From a virus, in IMG/VR virus record IMGVR_UViG_3300048592_001371, positions 59,554 to 123,553 of that record: 64,000 nt of DNA; one strand, written 5' to 3'. The notes below the pieces were generated by a model. It saw nothing but the letters and a program-made list of their open reading frames with translations. It had not been told where the DNA came from and made no database searches. Numbering within the stretch: position 1 is the stretch's first letter; every line of letters starts with the position of its first letter. The translations under genes were made by a program, and so were the position numbers. This document shows positions 8,325 to 15,212 of this stretch, piece by piece.

Positions 8325-9647
8325 ATGCCTGTGACAAAGATTCGTGGTAATACACAGATCATCGACGGTACAATCTACGATGCGCAGATTGCAACAGCCG
8401 CCGCCATTCAGCTGACCAAGATCCAGAACGGAAGCAGCATTCTGCTGGCAACGGGTACTGTTGCTATGACGGCGGATTTCAACGTCGGTGGTAATAATAT
8501 CATCAACGTCGCAGCCCCGATAAACCCGAACGACGCAGCCAACAAAGCTTACGTCGATGCGGCCATTACCGGACTGGATCTGAAACAGTCTGTCCGGGTA
8601 GCCTCTCCGGGTGGCAACGTCAACATCTCCGCGCCGGGTGCGACAATCGACGGCATCACAATGACTGTTGGAGATCGCGTTCTGTTGAAGGACCAGACAA
8701 TTGCTTCCGAGAATGGCTTGTGGGAGTGGACAGGTGCTGCTTCCGCAATGACCAGAACACTGGATGCGGATAACAATGCCGAGGTGAATACGGGCTTGTT
8801 CGTCTTCGTCGAAGAAGGTAGCGTGAACGGGGCAACGGGCTGGGCTCTGACCACTCCGAATCCAATCAACATCGGCGTTACCAACCTTACCTTCACGCAG
8901 TTCAGTGGTAGCGGTTCCTACACGTCAGGTGACGGATTGACCCTGGTCGGAAACCAGTTCTCCGCGGTGGCTGCAGACGCGACGATTGTCGTTAGCCCCT
9001 CGGGCATTCGTTTCCGGACAGTGACTTCTGGCGACATCATCGTAGGTAATGCGTCCAACGTCGCTACCCCAGTGACGATGAGTGGTGATGCAACGATTAC
9101 CAATACGGGCGTGCTTGCTATCAGCAATAACGTCATCACTCCGGCGAAGCTGACGCGTCAGACCTCAGGGCAACTGTTGTTTGGTCAAGGTGCCGGTGCT
9201 GATCTGGCCTGGGCCTCGATGAGCGGCGATGCAACGATTACCAATGCTGGTCTGATAACGATTGGCAACAACGTCATCACAGCAGCCAAGATGGCGCGCC
9301 AGCCTACCGGGTCAATCGCTATCGGTCAAGGTGCCGGTACAGACCTGGCATGGCAGACAGTGAGCGGAGACGCTACTCTGAGCGCAGCGGGTGTTCTGAC
9401 TATCAACGCGGGTACGTTCCTGAACGCACACCAGGTCAAGAACGAGACGCCGTCTGGTACGGTCAACGGCGTGAACGTGACCTTTGTCTTGGCGAATACT
9501 CCCCTGTCCGGAACACTTACCCTGTACCTGAACGGCCTGGAGCAAGAAGGCGGTGCTGGCAACGACTACACCATCTCCGGTGCCACGATTACCTTCACCA
9601 ATGCTCCGGTGTCTGGCGACAAAGTTCGCGCTGACTACTGGTACTAA
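8325..9647 (+). CDS. Tail fibre protein
   Basis: A 440-residue protein preceded by AGGAGTAAG. It has the layout common to phage fibres. An AANKAYVDAAITGLDLKQSV segment (residues about 70-89) is followed by the VGDRVLLKDQT ... NGLWEWTG region. Then come imperfect repeats of about 45 residues, built on MSGDATITN/TIGNNVIT and GQGAGxDLAW, at about residues 240-360. A 66-residue C-terminal beta domain is shared with the 87-residue protein just upstream. It is likely a receptor-contacting or scaffolding fibre trimer. No enzymatic motif is seen. Confidence 0.85.
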   Translation: MPVTKIRGNTQIIDGTIYDAQIATAAAIQLTKIQNGSSILLATGTVAMTADFNVGGNNIINVAAPINPNDAANKAYVDAAITGLDLKQSVRVASPGGNVNISAPGATIDGITMTVGDRVLLKDQTIASENGLWEWTGAASAMTRTLDADNNAEVNTGLFVFVEEGSVNGATGWALTTPNPINIGVTNLTFTQFSGSGSYTSGDGLTLVGNQFSAVAADATIVVSPSGIRFRTVTSGDIIVGNASNVATPVTMSGDATITNTGVLAISNNVITPAKLTRQTSGQLLFGQGAGADLAWASMSGDATITNAGLITIGNNVITAAKMARQPTGSIAIGQGAGTDLAWQTVSGDATLSAAGVLTINAGTFLNAHQVKNETPSGTVNGVNVTFVLANTPLSGTLTLYLNGLEQEGGAGNDYTISGATITFTNAPVSGDKVRADYWY

Positions 9648-9673
9648 GCAACGATCTAACCTAGGATTGGTAT

Positions 9674-10198
9674 ATGATCAAGATCGACTATGAGTATAAG
9701 GGTGAGAGGATGGAGAAGCTCCTGCAAGAGGCCGGGGTTTCTCTTACACCCATAGACGGGGAATGGTTTGCCGCCGATGAGAAAGCGGCTACGGCTCAGC
9801 AAATCTGCACGTCCTATCCTCTCGACGCCTACAAGGCCGAAGTGATAGACGCTATTTTGGCGCACGGTGCCGCGATACGTGGACAATTCATTACGCGTTC
9901 TCCACAAGAGATGGCTTCCTGGTCTGTGAAGTATCAAATGGCATTAGAAGTACAAGCCGGTAGGCCGGAAAATGCCGCGGGATTAGCCGCGGAAGCTCAG
10001 ATAAGAGGGGTGGCCCTGGAAGACATGGTGAACAGGGTACTGAACAACGCTGTTCAGTATCTGGGCTTCGAAGCATTCGTTTCTGGCATGGAAGGAAAGT
10101 TTAAGGACATGGCTCTGCAATCGGCCACTCCATCTCTAGTAGGTGCGATTCCTTGGGAATTCGATTGGACTACCTTGCTACCGAAGACAGGAGGCTGA
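9674..10198 (+). CDS. Unknown, probable tail-fibre-associated protein
   Basis: A 174-residue mixed alpha/beta protein with an N-terminal DYEYKGERMEKLLQEAG segment and Ala-rich helices in the middle. It directly follows the tail fibre and precedes another tail-region gene. Small acidic proteins here are often fibre chaperones or baseplate accessory proteins, but no family signature is recognised. Confidence 0.65.
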   Translation: MIKIDYEYKGERMEKLLQEAGVSLTPIDGEWFAADEKAATAQQICTSYPLDAYKAEVIDAILAHGAAIRGQFITRSPQEMASWSVKYQMALEVQAGRPENAAGLAAEAQIRGVALEDMVNRVLNNAVQYLGFEAFVSGMEGKFKDMALQSATPSLVGAIPWEFDWTTLLPKTGG

Positions 10199-10199
10199 C

Positions 10200-11192
10200 A
10201 TGCCAGTAACCGGTCTTCGTATCAGTCAAGTATCGGAAGCATTGCGCGATGGATCAGGCACTTGCGAAATAGGCGCTACCCCCGTCATTCGGACGATTGG
10301 AGGTTTGCCGAAAGCAGATTGGTCCCAATCCTCTGTGGAAGGACTAATGCTTCCGAGAGGAACGACAGCGCAAAGGCCAACCACCGACAGACCTCTGGTC
10401 CGTCACAATCAGGATACGGGCCTACCGGAATTGTACCTCCCACAAGCCGAGGTCTGGGTTCCTTTGCAAGGCCGGCATAGTTACAAGAATATCGTTTCCT
10501 CGTACATCGAGGATGATTTTCTAGGAGCTGTATTCAGCGGTTCTATGGGTTGGGTAGGGAATACGTCTGGCGGGGGCGGTGCCGCGGCAGGTCTAGATGC
10601 GGCTTGGCCTACTACCGATAGGAATTTTGTGGGGGCGGCGCGTCTCTACACGGGAACTAACTCGTCGGGCCAGGCACGTATGCAGTTGGGGCGTACTTAC
10701 CTGCCGCGCGTGAATGTGTCGGGAGTAGCGAGTACGTTCATAATGTTTGGGATGTTTGGACGTATCAACATCCCTGTGCTGAGTACCGCAGCCCAGCGTT
10801 TCTCTGTCAAATTTGGACTTACCCAGAACACGTTTCCAATAGGGACAACGAATGATCGCTTGATGTTGACGTATGACGATTCGGTCAATGGTGGTAGGTG
10901 GCAGGCCGAAAACTATCTTTCCTCCTTATCAAGCGCGGATACTGGAGTAGCCGTTACTACGGAGTCACATACTCTGGGAGTGGTCTACGTGTCGGACTAC
11001 ACTACGGGCTCTCTCGTTGAGACCGTTCACTATTATGTGGATTCAGACTCGCCGGTTGCCTCGATTGCCACTCAGATTCCGTTTGGAACATTACTTCGGC
11101 CCTGTGTCTACATGGCAAAATCGGTGGGTAATACGGCTAGAGCGACGTATATCGACTACACGGCTATTGAGACCGTCGGCATGAGGGATTGA
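10200..11192 (+). CDS. Probable tail fibre/spike protein
   Basis: A 330-residue protein. The ATG at 10200 is chosen over the longer frame because GGAGG lies just upstream and the start overlaps the preceding TGA region. The N-terminal segment (AQRPTTDRPLVRHNQDTGLPELYLPQAEVWVPLQ, in part) is the virion-protein pattern in which a fibre description is followed by a structured C-terminal domain. From about residue 100 it is a beta-sandwich-like, Gly/Ser/Thr-rich region (SGGGGAAAGLDAAW, aromatic strands) as in carbohydrate-binding fibre heads. Its 3' end overlaps the converging minus-strand gene by 29 nt. Confidence 0.7.
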   Translation: MPVTGLRISQVSEALRDGSGTCEIGATPVIRTIGGLPKADWSQSSVEGLMLPRGTTAQRPTTDRPLVRHNQDTGLPELYLPQAEVWVPLQGRHSYKNIVSSYIEDDFLGAVFSGSMGWVGNTSGGGGAAAGLDAAWPTTDRNFVGAARLYTGTNSSGQARMQLGRTYLPRVNVSGVASTFIMFGMFGRINIPVLSTAAQRFSVKFGLTQNTFPIGTTNDRLMLTYDDSVNGGRWQAENYLSSLSSADTGVAVTTESHTLGVVYVSDYTTGSLVETVHYYVDSDSPVASIATQIPFGTLLRPCVYMAKSVGNTARATYIDYTAIETVGMRD

Positions 11193-11562
11193 CCACGACG
11201 CTAGCGCTACTGTCAAAATCGTGTGTGCCGTATTCGGAGATCGCTTGGCGAGCGCTTATCTTGGTATTCGCTAGCCAGACAGTGATTCCATCTGCAGATT
11301 CGAAATAGCAGTAGAACAGGTCGTTGACGACAAGCTCCCCGAACAAGAGATGTTCGTATTTGTCCGTATCAACTACCCAAGCGCGGTGTTCAGGAAGAAT
11401 GTTGAATTCTGGTCCTCCAATTACCCGAGCCCGCCTTTCCTCTTTCTTGAAGCAACGAGAAAAGACAGGATACGCAATACCCAGGTATTGATTAGACCAG
11501 CAGTAAAACTCATGATTGAGAGGGACATCTGAAAAGGGCAGAATCTTAAGGCGCGGTTCCAT
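11164..11562 (-). CDS. Unknown protein encoded antisense within the tail region
   Basis: A 132-residue protein on the minus strand, occupying a gap in which the + strand has no credible gene. I chose ATG 11562 because GGAG precedes it with good spacing; the upstream ATG at 11574 has no such site. A TGTAAATG box lies 34 nt upstream on the same strand (11597-11604), matching the promoter-like boxes of replication genes here. The sequence is beta-rich with aromatic residues and ends in a Ser/Arg tail. No family is recognised. Confidence 0.65.
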   Translation of the reverse strand: MEPRLKILPFSDVPLNHEFYCWSNQYLGIAYPVFSRCFKKEERRARVIGGPEFNILPEHRAWVVDTDKYEHLLFGELVVNDLFYCYFESADGITVWLANTKISARQAISEYGTHDFDSSASVVVNPSCRRSQ

Positions 11563-11573
11563 AGGGGACTCCA

Positions 11574-12008
11574 ATGTTCGTCAGCACTGCAAAATACATT
11601 TACACTCTCGAGAGCGATTTTTCCTACGCTACCGGGATACCCATCCCGCGTCCCTTCATGTTCGGGACATCTTCGCGTAACTGGTTGTCGATCAGCGAAG
11701 AGGGCGTTATCTCCATCTCGGTTGGGTATTCCTGGGACGGGTGTAGTCCGAAATTTCGTCTACTCTGGTCGAAGTACGTCTTCGGAGCATCGGACGGGGC
11801 TATCAAACCGGAAACAGGCAAGCCTCAATGCTACTACGGATCGCTGGTTCACGACGCGTGTTATCAGTTCATGGATGCGGCCTTCCCGTATAACCGGAAG
11901 CAGGTAGACGGCTTCTTCTACGATCTGATAAAGCGCGACGGCTTCAAGTACGCTACTGAGTATTACAAGATAGTCCGGGCTGTCGGTGGAGTCTGGCACA
12001 AACTATAA
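11574..12008 (+). CDS. DUF1353-like phage protein
   Basis: A 144-residue protein starting ATG 11574 after GGGGACTCC. Conserved-looking elements are SVGYSWDGCSPK, YYGSLVHDACYQF and the later RKQVDGFFYDLIKRDG. The order of a G-x-x-WDG turn, a S-L-x-HD-x-x-Y helix and a D-x-x-F-x-x-x-L helix matches DUF1353, frequent in phage lysis/tail regions. The His-Asp and Asp residues could bind metal. Its role is unproven. It is followed by a putative cysteine-protease-like protein and a holin-like membrane protein. Confidence 0.65.
   Translation: MFVSTAKYIYTLESDFSYATGIPIPRPFMFGTSSRNWLSISEEGVISISVGYSWDGCSPKFRLLWSKYVFGASDGAIKPETGKPQCYYGSLVHDACYQFMDAAFPYNRKQVDGFFYDLIKRDGFKYATEYYKIVRAVGGVWHKL
11597..11604 (-). 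promoter_or_regulatory. Promoter-like box TGTAAATG for the antisense tail-region gene
   Basis: Minus-strand TGTAAATG, 34 nt upstream of ATG 11562, lying inside the start of the + strand DUF1353-like gene. Same sequence and spacing as the box before the DNA polymerase gene. Confidence 0.45.
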
Positions 12009-12017
12009 GGAACAGAA

Positions 12018-12449
12018 ATGGCATCAAAGATCAAGGTACTCGCGGCACCTGTGAATTTCGACAAGTACGTCGCACAGTTCATGTATCGCTTTCCTGGACT
12101 GCAGAAGATGAACAGCTCCTACGGCCGGTGCAAGCTAGTGTCGTACGAGTTGGCGAAATTCCTGCGGGAGCACGGAGTCAAGGCTTTCATCTATCACCTT
12201 GAAGGTATTAAGCCGGGTACGTATCCGAATCCGCACAAGGACTACCAAGAGAAGAAACCTTCAGATTGGTCGCACTACATCGTCAAGGTTGGCAACAAAG
12301 GAATTGATCTGACGGCCAAGCAGTTTGACAAGTCGGCCTCGGTACCACTTGTTGCTCCCATCAGCGAGTTCAAAGCGAAGTGGGAGAAATGCTCACGCGA
12401 CGACTTCATGAACAAATTTCTGGAGGACGCGCTGAGGGCGCGTATCTGA
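12018..12449 (+). CDS. Putative papain/transglutaminase-like protein
   Basis: A 143-residue protein preceded by AAGGAAC. A candidate catalytic triad is visible: C38 in YGRCKLVSYEL at the start of a helix, H86 in DWSHYIVKVG and D97 in IDLTAKQF. The order Cys-helix, His-strand, Asp-strand is that of papain-like and transglutaminase-like folds. The family cannot be named and activity is inferred only from this pattern. It lies between the DUF1353-like gene and a small membrane protein, so a cell-wall or lysis role is conceivable. Confidence 0.55.
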   Translation: MASKIKVLAAPVNFDKYVAQFMYRFPGLQKMNSSYGRCKLVSYELAKFLREHGVKAFIYHLEGIKPGTYPNPHKDYQEKKPSDWSHYIVKVGNKGIDLTAKQFDKSASVPLVAPISEFKAKWEKCSRDDFMNKFLEDALRARI

Positions 12450-12450
12450 C

Positions 12451-12855
12451 ATGGACACTATAGTCATTCTTCTGAAAGGTATAGATACGCTGGCCGTCAT
12501 CCTAGCCCTTCTTGTTTTGTCTTTCGGCATTCTGGCGTGGCGCTCCACCCGCAATAAGGAGCAGCGTTTCGACTTCGAGGAGCTATTCCTTGACGAGGTT
12601 GGACGCACTTCCCTATACAAGCTTGGTCAGTTCATAGCCCTGTGCTTTTCGACGTGGGGTTTTGTCTATCTGACGCTGGCGTACAAATTGTCGGAATGGT
12701 ACTTCACTGCATACATGGTTGCCTGGGCGGGTGCGAACGTAGCTAACAAGTACATAGAAACGAGGAAGTCGGTGACTCCCATTCCTGACATGAAGAAACC
12801 GGAAGAGAAGAAGGCGGTCAAGGTCAGCGGAACCAAAGACGACGAAGACGATTGA
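12451..12855 (+). CDS. Small membrane protein, holin candidate
   Basis: A 134-residue protein with three predicted transmembrane segments at about 10-30, 57-76 and 82-100. A conserved-looking DFEELFLDEVGRTSLYKLGQ loop lies between the first two, and the tail is highly charged (PEEKK ... KDDEDD). Size, topology and charged C-terminus fit a phage holin, and it stands downstream of possible cell-wall-active proteins. The spanins, however, are 9 kb away, so another membrane role is possible. Its 3' end overlaps the converging primase gene by 32 nt. Confidence 0.55.
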   Translation: MDTIVILLKGIDTLAVILALLVLSFGILAWRSTRNKEQRFDFEELFLDEVGRTSLYKLGQFIALCFSTWGFVYLTLAYKLSEWYFTAYMVAWAGANVANKYIETRKSVTPIPDMKKPEEKKAVKVSGTKDDEDD

Positions 12856-13840
12856 CAACGGCTATAGGCAGGTCGACGGGGTCTATCTTCTTGAAGGGAG
12901 TCTTGCCTTTCTTGATACGGGCCTTGTTCATCCGTTCTTCGATCGCCTTCATGTTTATACTCTTCACTTCCAGCAACCCAGCGCAGGATCGTTTGATTTT
13001 GCGCTGGGCCTTCCTCCCGGCCTCGTCCGAGTCCATCATCAAAACAACGCTCTCGATCCCTATCGCAATCAGCAGGTCGCGCTTCTTCTCGTCCCAATTG
13101 TGTGTCCCTAGAATGGCCACGGCAGGCAGTCCACACGCTATGAGCCGTAGCGCGTCACGGGCCCCTTCCACAATGATGATGCGACGATATTTCCTGGCCT
13201 GTTTCCGAACATGATCTAGCGGGAATAGTCCCTTCTCACGGGCCCAGACGCCCGATGAATTGACATAGGCAAGTATGTCCTTGGTTGGCGGACGTTCCAT
13301 CAGGGCTTTGATGCCTCCAACCATACACTTGTTCACAACGATAGGCAGAAAGACCACTTCATCCTGCGTCTTGGAATCGAGTGCCAGTTGGGCACCTATC
13401 TTGGACAACAGTTGTCCAGGTATGGATCGCCAGTCCATGTGCGTCGGCCAGGACACTACAAATTCCAGACCGAGGTCATCTGTAATGGCGTCGAACGACT
13501 GGGCAATATCGTCCGGTTCAAGCAAATTCTTGTCGATGTCCCGACCATGAAACTCGGTGACTTGATCGTTGCGACCGTTCACCTTCATCAGGCCGAACGC
13601 GTCGGCAAGCTCGTTCCACTTCCCGTGTTTCGTACACCCGAAACAGTAAAATGATCCTATAGGGCGCTTGCTCTTGGGGTCGAGATTGATGATGAGCGAC
13701 GGATCGCTGTCTTTATGGAACGGACAGACAATCATTATCCCGGAAGCGTTCCCCTTCTTGGCTCCGCGAATCCGAGTTACTTCCTGTTCAATAATACGGT
13801 GTGACTCTGAGACGTGGCTACCACGACCGAAAGCGTACAA
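12824..13840 (-). CDS. DNA primase (DnaG/T4 gp61-type, CHC2 zinc finger plus Toprim)
   Basis: A 338-residue protein on the minus strand. The best start is TTG 13840, preceded by AGGAG at 6 nt; a longer GTG-initiated frame to 13897 has no ribosome site. The N-terminal CHC2-type zinc site is C39, H42, C66, C69 (CPFH ... CFGC). The Toprim domain follows, with IIIVEGARDAL (acidic Glu), PAVAILGTHNW and the VVLMMDSDEAG metal-binding DSD. This makes it an RNA-primer-synthesising primase for lagging-strand synthesis. A TGTAAAGTA box lies about 26 nt upstream (13866-13874). It is divergent from the MmcB-like gene and isolated in strand from its neighbours. Confidence 0.9.
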   Translation of the reverse strand: MYAFGRGSHVSESHRIIEQEVTRIRGAKKGNASGIMIVCPFHKDSDPSLIINLDPKSKRPIGSFYCFGCTKHGKWNELADAFGLMKVNGRNDQVTEFHGRDIDKNLLEPDDIAQSFDAITDDLGLEFVVSWPTHMDWRSIPGQLLSKIGAQLALDSKTQDEVVFLPIVVNKCMVGGIKALMERPPTKDILAYVNSSGVWAREKGLFPLDHVRKQARKYRRIIIVEGARDALRLIACGLPAVAILGTHNWDEKKRDLLIAIGIESVVLMMDSDEAGRKAQRKIKRSCAGLLEVKSINMKAIEERMNKARIKKGKTPFKKIDPVDLPIAVVNRLRRLWFR

Positions 13841-13865
13841 GGCGTACTCCTGTTTTTTGACAAGA

Positions 13866-13874
13866 TACTTTACA
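13866..13874 (-). promoter_or_regulatory. Promoter-like box TGTAAAGTA upstream of primase
   Basis: The minus strand reads TGTAAAGTA, a variant of the recurring TGTAAATA box, ending 26 nt before the primase TTG start. It also lies at the very start of the divergent + strand gene. The same nine bases recur at 14774-14782 (minus strand) in the non-coding region. Confidence 0.45.
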
Positions 13875-13876
13875 AG

Positions 13877-14533
13877 ATGAAACCCAAGAAAGAACACTAC
13901 GAACGATTGAGGTACTACCTGGCGAATCGTGTGTATTCACCACGGTCCATGTCCAACATCGACATAGATTTGCTGAATTACGGGTGGATACTGCCGTCTA
14001 CCCAACCCGGAATCAAAGGTTTTTTGGCTTCCCCGGTCGGTATCCAGGCATTCAAAGAACTACGCCGGAAGCAATCGACCAAGTTTGATACCCATAACAC
14101 GTTAGCGTCCCGTCTGGCACAGTATCTTCAAGCCCGGAACAGGATCACCTACGAGAACATAGAGCTAAAGGCTGAGTATGAAGGACGTATTAGACCATGC
14201 CGGCCTGACGTCTTTTCCCTGATGTGCACGTACAAGGCTACCAAGTTGCACCCTTTCATCCACGAAGTGAAGGTGTCGCGAGCAGATTTTCTGAACGAAG
14301 TGAAGAACGGGAAGAAACTCTATCTGTACTCGCAGTTAGCCGAACGGGTTTTCTTCGTTACGCCTGCGGACTTGGTAACGAAACAGGAAATACCGGAAGA
14401 CTTGGGGTTGATCTACGAGACGAAGCCAAACACATTCCGACTTGTCAAAAGAGCCGTTCAGAACAAAGTTCCTAGGTATCGTACTGCGATGTGGATGAGA
14501 TTGGTACTGAAGAAAGGAAGTACTGCTAGATAG
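13877..14533 (+). CDS. MmcB-like protein (PD-(D/E)XK nuclease-fold, DNA repair type)
   Basis: A 218-residue protein starting at ATG 13877; no clear ribosome site is seen and a GTG at 13814 is the alternative. The C-terminal half shows EYEGRIRPCRPDVFSLMC, HPFIHEVKVSRADF, then KLYLYSQLAERVFFVTP and IPEDLGLIY. This order (R-x-D, E-x-K, Y, fyf-vp, P-GL) is that of MmcB family proteins, which have a restriction-endonuclease-like fold and DNA-repair links in bacteria. Candidate catalytic residues are the Asp of RPDV and the Glu/Lys of HEVKVS. The N-terminal 90 residues are basic and may contact DNA. Confidence 0.7.
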   Translation: MKPKKEHYERLRYYLANRVYSPRSMSNIDIDLLNYGWILPSTQPGIKGFLASPVGIQAFKELRRKQSTKFDTHNTLASRLAQYLQARNRITYENIELKAEYEGRIRPCRPDVFSLMCTYKATKLHPFIHEVKVSRADFLNEVKNGKKLYLYSQLAERVFFVTPADLVTKQEIPEDLGLIYETKPNTFRLVKRAVQNKVPRYRTAMWMRLVLKKGSTAR

Positions 14534-14707
14534 GGATTCAAAACCAACAGCCTGAATTGTTCATTTGTCCCACAGAGTTTTTTGTTCCTTCAATGTACTT
14601 CTTGTACTTCTCTCTGTGTTAAGCCTTGTCACGTCATTCCATTTCATTCCATGACGGTTTCTACTTCGTAGAATTTTTCCTTCTGTCCATTGTCATGTTC
14701 ATCATCT

Positions 14708-14741
14708 GGAACCTTTTGGTTCCTAGGAACCTTTTCGTTCC
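14708..14741. repeat. Tandem small hairpins GGAACC-TTTT-GGTTCC
   Basis: GGAACC (14708-14713), TTTT, GGTTCC (14718-14723), then after TA a second near-copy: GGAACC (14726-14731), TTTT, CGTTCC (14736-14741). Each unit is an inverted repeat and the two units form a direct repeat with an 18-nt period. Transcribed, they would give two short stem-loops; as DNA they could be protein-binding half-sites. Confidence 0.7.
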
Positions 14742-14773
14742 TTCGGTCCATCGGTTTCTTAAATTCTCTGAAT

Positions 14774-14782
14774 TACTTTACA
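14774..14782 (-). promoter_or_regulatory. Orphan TGTAAAGTA box in the non-coding region
   Basis: Minus-strand TGTAAAGTA, identical over nine bases to the box upstream of primase. No minus-strand gene follows before 13840, so transcription from it would cross the non-coding region and run antisense to the MmcB-like gene. It could drive a non-coding or replication-primer transcript, or be chance. Confidence 0.3.
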
Positions 14783-14813
14783 ATGAAATCACGGGTATCG
14801 ACCACTCCGTTTT

Positions 14814-14833
14814 ACTCTTTACCACTCTTTACC
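14814..14833. repeat. Iteron-like direct repeat ACTCTTTACC x2
   Basis: Two head-to-tail perfect copies of ACTCTTTACC (14814-14823 and 14824-14833). A partial copy, ACTCTTT, follows around 14852, and ACCACTC precedes the pair. Short tandem repeats in an AT-rich gap are typical of initiator-binding sites, but the copy number here is low. Confidence 0.5.
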
Positions 14834-14936
14834 GCTTATACACCCAAATACCCACTCTTTTTGCAATATACCGCTGTACTGCCAATATTTATTTTCCGGT
14901 GACTCCCAATGACGCATAACTCTTTGATGTTCCGAG

Positions 14937-15036
14937 AATTTGTGTGCCGAGCAGTAAAAATTGGTAGGAATTGGTAAAATCCGAGAATGCATCCGTTCGG
15001 TGGCTGACAGACGGGTTTTCGGAAGGCACACAAATT
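14937..15036. repeat. 12-bp perfect inverted repeat enclosing 76 nt
   Basis: AATTTGTGTGCC (14937-14948) and its exact reverse complement GGCACACAAATT (15025-15036). The enclosed segment holds two AATTGGTA copies (14959-14966, 14969-14976), and CCGAGAAT occurs both at its left edge (14932) and inside it (14981). It could form a 100-nt structured RNA or a cruciform. Confidence 0.6.
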
Positions 15037-15167
15037 GCATAAAAAAGTCTTGAGAACTCAATATGTTCCGTGTGCGGAAAAAGAGTTATGACAAAAATAG
15101 GGTGTCAGAAACGACCGTGTCTCGTGTCTGCGTCAAATCCTTTCCTGTCTTCCATCTCCTTCGCGTG

Positions 15168-15201
15168 ACGCGTCTCTGTAAATAGAAAGAACACACGCGT
15201 C
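15168..15201. promoter_or_regulatory. ACGCGTC repeats flanking a TGTAAATAG promoter-like box
   Basis: The + strand box TGTAAATAG (15177-15185) ends 27 nt before the nuclease start codon. It is bracketed by two direct copies of ACGCGTC, at 15168-15174 and 15195-15201, 27 nt apart. A protein binding both copies would cover the box, so this looks like a promoter with an operator. No experimental equivalent is known to me. Confidence 0.45.
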
Positions 15202-15212
15202 CAGAGGCACCT

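Larger units (their letters stand above)
14534..15212. other. Long AT-rich non-coding region, candidate origin or control region
   Basis: About 680 nt without a credible gene, visibly richer in A/T than its surroundings, with T-rich runs. It contains tandem hairpins (14708-14741), a doubled 10-mer (14814-14833), a doubled AATTGGTA (14959-14976), a 12-bp inverted repeat enclosing 76 nt (14937-15036), a minus-strand TGTAAAGTA box (14774-14782) and the + strand promoter-like box for the next gene (15177-15185). It separates primase/MmcB-like genes from the Cas4-like/DpdA island. Origin function is inference. Confidence 0.55.

Noticed and set aside
14626-14919. 97-codon + strand frame in the AT-rich gap with a hydrophobic stretch
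   Set aside because: No ribosome site, codon use unlike the neighbours, and it spans the repeats; more likely chance in AT-rich DNA.
14819-15061. 80-codon minus-strand frame in the same gap
   Set aside because: No Shine-Dalgarno site, no motif, and it crosses the inverted-repeat element.
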